Assembly: GCA_949358305.1 (NCBI GenBank) | Contig: OX442317.1 | Span: 13,148,186-13,212,185 of the forward strand | Source of the DNA: Strigamia acuminata | Lineage: Eukaryota; Arthropoda; Chilopoda; Geophilomorpha; Linotaeniidae | DNA: 64,000 bases | Reading direction: 5' to 3' | Shown here: piece by piece, positions 54,901 to 64,000 of the stretch | Layout of the letters: the number at the start of each line of letters is the position of its first letter | How positions within the stretch are numbered: the stretch's first letter is position 1 | The notes under the pieces: generated by a model | Seen by the model: the letters and a program-made list of their open reading frames with translations, nothing else | Databases searched by the model: none | What the model was told of the DNA's origin: nothing | Translations under genes and position numbers: made by a program

Positions 54901-57900
54901 CACAAACATCACAAGACCAATGTTTCTGAATGTTCTGAAATAGTGTTCAAACCTTAGTAGAAAGCTTCAATGTAAGTTTTAGCAACATCCAAGCAATGAT
55001 TTGAAAGAATAAACTTTTGATCTCATTTGACGTCACAGTTGACTTAGCACAAACACCACAAGACCAATGTGTCTGAATGTTCTGAAATAGTGTTTAAACC
55101 TTAGTAGAAGGCTTCAATGTAAGTTTTAGCAACATCCAAGCAATGATTTGGGAGAATAGACTTTTGATCTCATCACAGTTGACTTAGCACAAACATCACA
55201 AGACCAATGTCTCTGAATGTTTTGAAATAGTGTTTAAACCTTAGTAGAAAGCTTTAATGTAAGTTTTAGCAACATCCAAGCAATGATTTGGGAGAATAGA
55301 CTTTTGATCTCATCACAGTTGACTTAGCACAAACATCACAAGACCAATGTCTCTGAATGTTCTGAAATAGTGTTTAAACCTTAGTAGAAAGCTTTAATGT
55401 AAGTTTTAGCAACATCCAAGAAATGATTTGGGAAAATAGACTTTTGATCTCATCACAGTTGACTTAGCACAAACACCACAAGACCAATGTCTCTGAATGT
55501 TCTGAAATAGTGTTTAAACCTTAGTAGAAGGCTTCAATGTTAGTTTTAGCAACATCCAAGCAATAATTTGAAAGAATAAACTTTTGATCTCATTTGACAT
55601 CACAGTTGACTTAGCACAAACACCACAAACCAATGTCTCTGAATGTTCTGAAATAGTGTTTAAACCTTAGTAGAAGGCTTCAATGTAAGTTTTAGCAACA
55701 TCCAAGCAATGATTTGAGAGAATAGACTTTTGATCTCATCACAGTTGACTTAGCACAAACATCACAAGACCAATGTCTCTGAATGTTTTGAAATAGTGTT
55801 TAAACCTTAGTAGAAAGCTTTAATGTAAGTTTTAGCAACATCCAAGCAATGATTTGGGAGAATAGACTTTTGATCTCATCACAGTTGACTTAGCACAAAC
55901 ATCACAAGACCAATGTCTCTGAATGTTCTGAAATAGTGTTTAAACCTTAGTAGAAAGTTTTAATGTAAGTTTTAGCAACATCCAAGAAATGATTTGGGAA
56001 AATTGACTTTTGATCTCATCACAGTTGACTTAGCACAAACACCACAAGACCAATGTCTCTAAATGTTCTGAAATAGTGTTTAAACCTTAGTAGACGGCTT
56101 CAATGTAAGTTTTAGCAACATCCAAGCAATGATTTGGGAGAATAGACTTTTGATCTCATCACAGTTGACTTAGCACAAACACCACAAGACCAATGTCTCT
56201 AAATGTTCTGAAATAGTGTTTAAACTTTAGTAGAAAGCTTTAATGTAAGTTTTAGCAACATCCAAGCAATGATTTGAAAGAATAAACTTTTGATCTCATT
56301 TGACATCACAGTTGACTTAGCACAAACATCACAAGACCAATGTCTCTGAATGTTCTGAAATAGTGTTTAAACCTTAGTAGAAGGCTTCAATGTAAGTTTT
56401 AGCAACATCCAAGCAATGATTTGGAAGAATAAACTTTTGATCCCATTTGACATCACAGTTGACTTAGCACAAACATCACAAGACCAATGTTTCTGAATGT
56501 TCTGAAATAGTGTTTAAACCTTAGTAGAAAGCTTCAATGTAAGTTTTAGCAACATCCAAGCAATAATTTGAAAGAATAAACTTTTGATCTCATTTGACGT
56601 CACAGTTGACTTAGCACAAACACCACAAGACCAATGTGTCTGAATGTTCTGAAATAGTGTTTAAACCTTAGTAGAAGGCTTCAATGTAAGTTTTAGCAAC
56701 ATCCAAGCAATGATTTTGGAGAATAGACTTTTGATCTCATCACAGTTGACTTAGCACAAACATCACAAGACCAATGTCTCTGAATGTTTTGAAATAGTGT
56801 TTAAACCTTAGTAGAAAGCTTTAATGTAAGTTTTAGCAACATCCAAGCAATGATTTGGGAGAATAGACTTTTGATCTCATCACAGTTGACTTAGCACAAA
56901 CACCACAAGACCAATGTCTCTAAATGTTCTGAAATAGTGTTTAAACCTTAGTAGACGGCTTCAATGTAAGTTTTAGCAACATCTAAGCAATGATTTGGGA
57001 GAATAGACTTTTGATCTCATCACAGTTGACTTAGCACAAACACCACAAGACCAATGTCTCTAAATGTTCTGAAATAGTGTTTAAACCTTAGTAGACGGCT
57101 TCAATGTAAGTTTTAGCAACATCTAAGCAATGATTTGGGAGAATAGACTTTTGATCTCATCACAGTTGACTTAGCACAAACACCACAAGACCAATGTCTC
57201 TGAATGTTCTGAAATAGTGTTTAAACTTTAGTAGAAAGCTTTAATGTAAGTTTTAGCAACATCCAAGCAATGATTTGAAAGAATAAACTTTTGATCTCAT
57301 TTGACATCACAGTTGACTTAGCACAAACATCACAAGACCAATGTCTCTGAATGTTCTGAAATAGTGTTTAAACCTTAGTAGAAGGCTTCAATGTAAGTTT
57401 TAGCAACATCCAAGCAATGATTTGGAAGAATAAACTTTTGATCCCATTTGACATCACAGTTGACTTAGCACAAACATCACAAGACCAATGTTTCTGAATG
57501 TTCTGAAATAGTGTTCAAACCTTAGTAGAAAGCTTCAATGTAAGTTTTAGCAACATCCAAGCAATGATTTGAAAGAATAAACTTTTGATCTCATTTGACG
57601 TCACAGTTGACTTAGCACAAACACCACAAGACCAATGTGTCTGAATGTTCTGAAATAGTGTTTAAACCTTAGTAGAAAGCTTCAATGTAAGTTTTAGCAA
57701 CATCCAAGCAATGATTTGGGAGAATAGACTTTTGATCTCATCACAGTTGACTTAGCACAAACATCACAAGACCAATGTCTCTGAATGTTTTGAAATAGTG
57801 TTTAAACCTTAGTAGAAAGCTTTAATGTAAGTTTTAGCAACATCCAAGCAATGATTTGGGAGAATAGACTTTTGATCTCATCACAGTTGACTTAGCACAA

Positions 57901-60900
57901 ACATCACAAGACCAATGTCTCTGAATGTTCTGAAATAGTGTTTAAACCTTAGTAGAAAGCTTTAATGTAAGTTTTAGCAACATCCAAGAAATGATTTGGG
58001 AAAATAGACTTTTGATCTCATCACAGTTGACTTAGCACAAACACCACAAGACCAATGTCTCTGAATGTTCTGAAATAGTGTTTAAACCTTAGTAGAAGGC
58101 TTCAATGTTAGTTTTAGCAACATCCAAGCAATAATTTGAAAGAATAAACTTTTGATCTCATTTGACATCACAGTTGACTTAGCACAAACACCACAAACCA
58201 ATGTCTCTGAATGTTCTGAAATAGTGTTTAAACCTTAGTAGAAGGCTTCAATGTAAGTTTTAGCAACATCCAAGCAATGATTTGAGAGAATAGACTTTTG
58301 ATCTCATCACAGTTGACTTAGCACAAACATCACAAGACCAATGTCTCTGAATGTTTTGAAATAGTGTTTAAACCTTAGTAGAAAGCTTTAATGTAAGTTT
58401 TAGCAACATCCAAGCAATGATTTGGGAGAATAGACTTTTGATCTCATCACAGTTGACTTAGCACAAACATCACAAGACCAATGTCTCTGAATGTTCTGAA
58501 ATAGTGTTTAAACCTTAGTAGAAAGTTTTAATGTAAGTTTTAGCAACATCCAAGAAATGATTTGGGAAAATTGACTTTTGATCTCATCACAGTTGACTTA
58601 GCACAAACACCACAAGACCAATGTCTCTAAATGTTCTGAAATAGTGTTTAAACCTTAGTAGACGGCTTCAATGTAAGTTTTAGCAACATCCAAGCAATGA
58701 TTTGGGAGAATAGACTTTTGATCTCATCACAGTTGACTTAGCACAAACACCACAAGACCAATGTCTCTGAATGTTCTGAAATAGTGTTTAAACTTTAGTA
58801 GAAAGCTTTAATGTAAGTTTTAGCAACATCCAAGCAATGATTTGAAAGAATAAACTTTTGATCTCATTTGACATCACAGTTGACTTAGCACAAACATCAC
58901 AAGACCAATGTCTCTGAATGTTCTGAAATAGTGTTTAAACCTTAGTAGAAGGCTTCAATGTAAGTTTTAGCAACATCCAAGCAATGATTTGGAAGAATAA
59001 ACTTTTGATCCCATTTGACATCACAGTTGACTTAGCACAAACATCACAAGACCAATGTTTCTGAATGTTCTGAAATAGTGTTTAAACCTTAGTAGAAAGC
59101 TTCAATGTAAGTTTTAGCAACATCCAAGCAATAATTTGAAAGAATAAACTTTTGATCTCATTTGACGTCACAGTTGACTTAGCACAAACACCACAAGACC
59201 AATGTCTCTGAATGTTTAGAAATAGTGTTTAAACCTTAGTAGAAGGCTTCAATGTAAGTGTTAGCAACATCCAAGCAATAATTTGAAAGAATAAACTTTT
59301 GATCTCATTTGACATCACAGTTGACTTAGCACAAACATCACAAGACCAATGTCTCTGAATTTTCTGAAATAGTGTTTAAACCTTAGTAGAAGGCTTCAAT
59401 GTAAGTTTTAGCAACATCCAAGCAATGATTTGGAAGAATAAATTTTTGATCTCATTTGACATCACAGTTGACTTAGCACAAACACCACAAACCAATGTCT
59501 CTGAATATTCTGAAATAGTGTTTAAACCTTAGTAGAAGGCTTCAATGTAAGTTTTAGCAACATCCAAGCAATGATTTGGGAGAATAGACTTTTGATCTCA
59601 TCACAGTTGACTTAGCACAAACATCACAAGACCAATGTCTCTGAATGTTTTGAAATAGTGTTTAAACCTTAGTAGAAAGCTTTAATGTAAGTTTTAGCAA
59701 CATCCAAGCAATGATTTGGGAGAATAGACTTTTGATCTCATCACAGTTGACTTAGCACAAACATCACAAGACCAATGTCTCTGAATGTTCTGAAATAGTG
59801 TTTAAACCTTAGTAGAAAGCTTTAATGTAAGTTTTAGCAACATCCAAGAAATGATTTGGGAAAATAGACTTTTGATCTCATCACAGTTGACTTAGCACAA
59901 ACACCACAAGACCAATGTCTCTGAATGTTCTGAAATAGTGTTTAAACCTTAGTAGAAGGCTTCAATGTTAGTTTTAGCAACATCCAAGCAATAATTTGAA
60001 ACAATAAATTTTTGATCTCATTTGACATCACAGTTGACTTAGCACAAACACCACAAACCAATGTCTCTGAATGTTCTGAAATAGTGTTTAAACCTTAGTA
60101 GAAGGCTTCAATGTAAGTGTTAGCAACATCCAAGCAATAATTTGAAAGAATAAACTTTTGATCTCATTTGACATCACAGTTGACTTAGCACAAACACCAC
60201 AAACCAATGTCTCTGAATGTTCTGAAATAGTGTTTAAACCTTAGTAGAAGGCTTCAATGTAAGTTTTAGCAACATCCAAGCAATGATTTGGGAGAATAGA
60301 CTTTTGATCTCATCACAGTTGACTTAGCACAAACATCACAAGACCAATGTCTCTGAATGTTTTGAAATAGTGTTTAAACCTTAGTAGAAAGCTTTAATGT
60401 AAGTTTTAGCAACATCCAAGCAATGATTTGGGAGAATAGACTTTTGATCTCATCACAGTTGACTTAGCACAAACATCACAAGACCAATGTCTCTGAATGT
60501 TCTGAAATAGTGTTTAAACCTTAGTAGAAAGTTTTAATGTAAGTTTTAGCAACATCCAAGAAATGATTTGGGAAAATAGACTTTTGATCTCATCACAGTT
60601 GACTTAGCACAAACACCACAAGACCAATGTCTCTGAATGTTCTGAAATAGTGTTTAAACCTTAGTAGAAGGCTTCAATGTTAGTTTTAGCAACATCCAAG
60701 CAATAATTTGAAACAATAAATTTTTGATCTCATTTGACATCACAGTTGACTTAGCACAAACACCACAAACCAATGTCTCTGAATGTTCTGAAATAGTGTT
60801 TAAACCTTAGTAGAAGGCTTCAATGTAAGTGTTAGCAACATCCAAGCAATAATTTGAAAGAATAAACTTTTGATCTCATTTGACATCACAGTTGACTTAG

Positions 60901-63900
60901 CACAAACACCACAAACCAATGTCTCTGAATGTTCTGAAATAGTGTTTAAACCTTAGTAGAAGGCTTCAATGTAAGTTTTAGCAACATCCAAGCAATGATT
61001 TGGGAGAATAGACTTTTGATCTCATCACAGTTGACTTAGCACAAACATCACAAGACCAATGTCTCTGAATGTTTTGAAATAGTGTTTAAACCTTAGTAGA
61101 AAGCTTTAATGTAAGTTTTAGCAACATCCAAGCAATGATTTGGGAGAATAGACTTTTGATCTCATCACAGTTGACTTAGCACAAACATCACAAGACCAAT
61201 GTCTCTGAATGTTCTGAAATAGTGTTTAAACCTTAGTAGAAAGTTTTAATGTAAGTTTTAGCAACATCCAAGAAATGATTTGGGAAAATAGACTTTTGAT
61301 CTCATCACAGTTGACTTAGCACAAACACCACAAGACCAATGTCTCTAAATGTTCTGAAATAGTGTTTAAACCTTAGTAGACGGCTTCAATGTAAGTTTTA
61401 GCAACATCCAAGCAATGATTTGGGAGAATAGACTTTTGATCTCATCACAGTTGACTTAGCACAAACACCACAAGACCAATGTCTCTGAATGTTCTGAAAT
61501 AGTGTTTAAACTTTAGTAGAAAGCTTTAATGTAAGTTTTAGCAACATCCAAGCAATGATTTGAAAGAATAAACTTTTGATCTCATTTGACATCACAGTTG
61601 ACTTAGCACAAACATCACAAGACCAATGTCTCTGAATGTTCTGAAATAGTGTTTAAACCTTAGTAGAAAGCTTCAATGTAAGTTTTAGCAACATCCAAGC
61701 AATAATTTGAAAGAATAAACTTTTGATCTCATTTGACGTCACAGTTGACTTAGCACAAACACCACAAGACCAATGTGTCTGAATGTTCTGAAATAGTGTT
61801 TAAACCTTAGTAGAAGGCTTCAATGTAAGTTTTAGCAACATCCAAGCAATGATTTTGGAGAATAGACTTTTGATCTCATCACAGTTGACTTAGCACAAAC
61901 ATCACAAGACCAATGTCTCTGAATGTTCTGAAATAGTGTTTAAACCTTAGTAGAAAGCTTTAATGTAAGTTTTAGCAACATCCAAGCAATGATTTGAAAG
62001 AATAAACTTTTGATCTCATTTGACATCACAGTTGACTTAGCACAAACATCACAAGACCAATGTCTCTGAATGTTCTGAAATAGTGTTTAAACCTTAGTAG
62101 AAGGCTTCAATGTAAGTTTTAGCAACATCCAAGCAATGATTTGGGAGAATAGACTTTTGATCTCATCACAGTTGACTTAGCACAAACACCACAAGACCAA
62201 TGTCTCTAAATGTTCTGAAATAGTGTTTAAACCTTAGTAGACGGCTTCAATGTAAGTTTTAGCAACATCTAAGCAATGATTTGGGAGAATAGACTTTTGA
62301 TCTCATCACAGTTGACTTAGCACAAACACCACAAGACCAATGTCTCTAAATGTTCTGAAATAGTGTTTAAACCTTAGTAGACGGCTTCAATGTAAGTTTT
62401 AGCAACATCTAAGCAATGATTTGGGAGAATAGACTTTTGATCTCATCACAGTTGACTTAGCACAAACACCACAAGACCAATGTCTCTGAATGTTCTGAAA
62501 TAGTGTTTAAACTTTAGTAGAAAGCTTTAATGTAAGTTTTAGCAACATCCAAGCAATGATTTGAAAGAATAAACTTTTGATCTCATTTGACATCACAGTT
62601 GACTTAGCACAAACATCACAAGACCAATGTCTCTGAATGTTCTGAAATAGTGTTTAAACCTTAGTAGAAGGCTTCAATGTAAGTTTTAGCAACATCCAAG
62701 CAATGATTTGGAAGAATAAACTTTTGATCCCATTTGACATCACAGTTGACTTAGCACAAACATCACAAGACCAATGTTTCTGAATGTTCTGAAATAGTGT
62801 TCAAACCTTAGTAGAAAGCTTCAATGTAAGTTTTAGCAACATCCAAGCAATGATTTGGAAGAATAAATTTTTGATCTCATTTGACATCACAGTTGACTTA
62901 GCACAAACACCACAAACCAATGTCTCTGAATATTCTGAAATAGTGTTTAAACCTTAGTAGAAGGCTTCAATGTAAGTTTTAGCAACATCCAAGCAATGAT
63001 TTGGGAAAATAGACTTTTGATCTCATCACAGTTGACTTAGCACAAACATCACAAGACCAATGTCTCTGAATGTTTTGAAATAGTGTTTAAACCTTAGTAG
63101 AAAGCTTTAATGTAAGTTTTAGCAATATCCAAGCAATGATTTGGGAGAATAGACTTTTGATCTCATCACAGTTGACTTAGCACAAACATCACAAGACCAA
63201 TGTCTCTGAATGTTCTGAAATAGTGTTTAAACCTTAGTAGAAAGCTTTAATGTAAGTTTTAGCAACATCCAAGAAATGATTTGGGAAAATAGACTTTTGA
63301 TCTCATCACAGTTGACTTAGCACAAACACCACAAGACCAATGTCTCTGAATGTTCTGAAATAGTGTTTAAACCTTAGTAGAAGGCTTCAATGTTAGTTTT
63401 AGCAACATCCAAGCAATAATTTGAAACAATAAATTTTTGATCTCATTTGACATCACAGTTGACTTAGCACAAACACCACAAACCAATGTCTCTGAATGTT
63501 CTGAAATAGTGTTTAAACCTTAGTAGAAGGCTTCAATGTAAGTGTTAGCAACATCCAAGCAATAATTTGAAAGAATAAACTTTTGATCTCATTTGACATC
63601 ACAGTTGACTTAGCACAAACACCACAAACCAATGTCTCTGAATGTTCTGAAATAGTGTTTAAACCTTAGTAGAAGGCTTCAATGTAAGTTTTAGCAACAT
63701 CCAAGCAATGATTTGGGAGAATAGACTTTTGATCTCATCACAGTTGACTTAGCACAAACATCACAAGACCAATGTCTCTGAATGTTTTGAAATAGTGTTT
63801 AAACCTTAGTAGAAAGCTTTAATGTAAGTTTTAGCAACATCCAAGCAATGATTTGGGAGAATAGACTTTTGATCTCATCACAGTTGACTTAGCACAAACA

Positions 63901-64000
63901 TCACAAGACCAATGTCTCTGAATGTTCTGAAATAGTGTTTAAACCTTAGTAGAAAGTTTTAATGTAAGTTTTAGCAACATCCAAGAAATGATTTGGGAAA
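48947..64000. repeat. Satellite array, 140-147 bp monomers, with higher-order repeats
   Basis: About 105 head-to-tail monomers, from ACGGCTTCAATG at 48947 to the window edge. Monomers share GTTTTAGCAACATCC, CACAGTTGACTTAGCAC and GAAATAGTGTTTAAACC. Three length classes exist: 140 bp (GATCTCATCACAG), 147 bp (an extra TTGACAT-type heptamer after CTCAT) and 145 bp (CACAAACCAATG, lacking GA). Variant markers recur at 1153 bp (about 8 monomers, 49.7-51.9 kb), 1847 bp (13 monomers, 53.2-56.9 kb) and 712 bp (5 monomers, about 59.9-61.4 kb). No genes. Confidence 0.97.

Noticed and set aside
48947-64000. CRISPR-like array
   Set aside because: Repeats are contiguous 140-147 bp monomers without unique spacers, in a eukaryotic context.

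Overview
The window is non-genic, repeat-rich DNA from an invertebrate metazoan. The main evidence is the BEL/Pao retrotransposons, a superfamily known from animals. Supporting evidence is a primer-binding site matching animal tRNA-Phe and short (52-nt) introns ending in a T-run plus CACAG. I cannot name the species. I found no ordinary host gene, no rRNA or tRNA gene, and nothing bacterial.

Layout. The right quarter (about 48947-64000, running off the edge) is a satellite array of 140-147 bp monomers with higher-order structure. Everything to its left is a nest of transposons built inside that array. (1) A minus-strand Pao element (Pao-2) begins at 48946, where its LTR abuts a satellite monomer. 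Its LTR, leader and gag-pol run leftward to 5514. (2) A second Pao element (Pao-1, minus strand) is inserted into the reverse transcriptase of Pao-2. Its LTR starts at 5513, its gag-pol starts at 2955, and it leaves the window at base 1. (3) A Ty3/gypsy element (Gypsy-1, 10002-47883, ATAC target duplication, 578-bp LTRs that look identical) sits in the LTR of Pao-2. (4) Gypsy-1 is itself split twice. A 20.4-kb insertion (14588-35004, TTAG duplication, piggyBac-like CCTT...AAGG ends) interrupts its reverse transcriptase. A second LTR element (Gypsy-2, 37923-46947, AATG duplication, 1393-bp LTRs) lies in its 3' untranslated region. Small TIR elements (a TTAA-flanked MITE at 9314-9747 and a hAT-type MITE at 25977-26368) complete the nest.

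How the parts work. Pao-1 is open throughout its visible part. Gypsy-1 has Gag and Pol joined by a -1 frameshift site (GGGAAAC directly before the gag stop), and apart from the insertion its pol looks undamaged. Gypsy-2 has near-identical LTRs but decayed genes, so it was probably mobilised in trans.

The least explained part is the 20.4-kb insertion. It encodes no recognisable transposase. It consists of two tandem copies of a roughly 15.5-kb unit, the first mostly hidden behind a 200-N gap. Each unit holds hairpin MITE-like repeats and recurring GAGGCAA-associated palindromes. It also holds a giant palindrome centred near 29064 with mirror-image promoter-like sequences pointing inward, a foldback structure whose arms are 56-bp self-complementary tandem repeats, and a minus-strand terminal sequence with an exactly 52-nt intron-like segment that recurs three times in the window.
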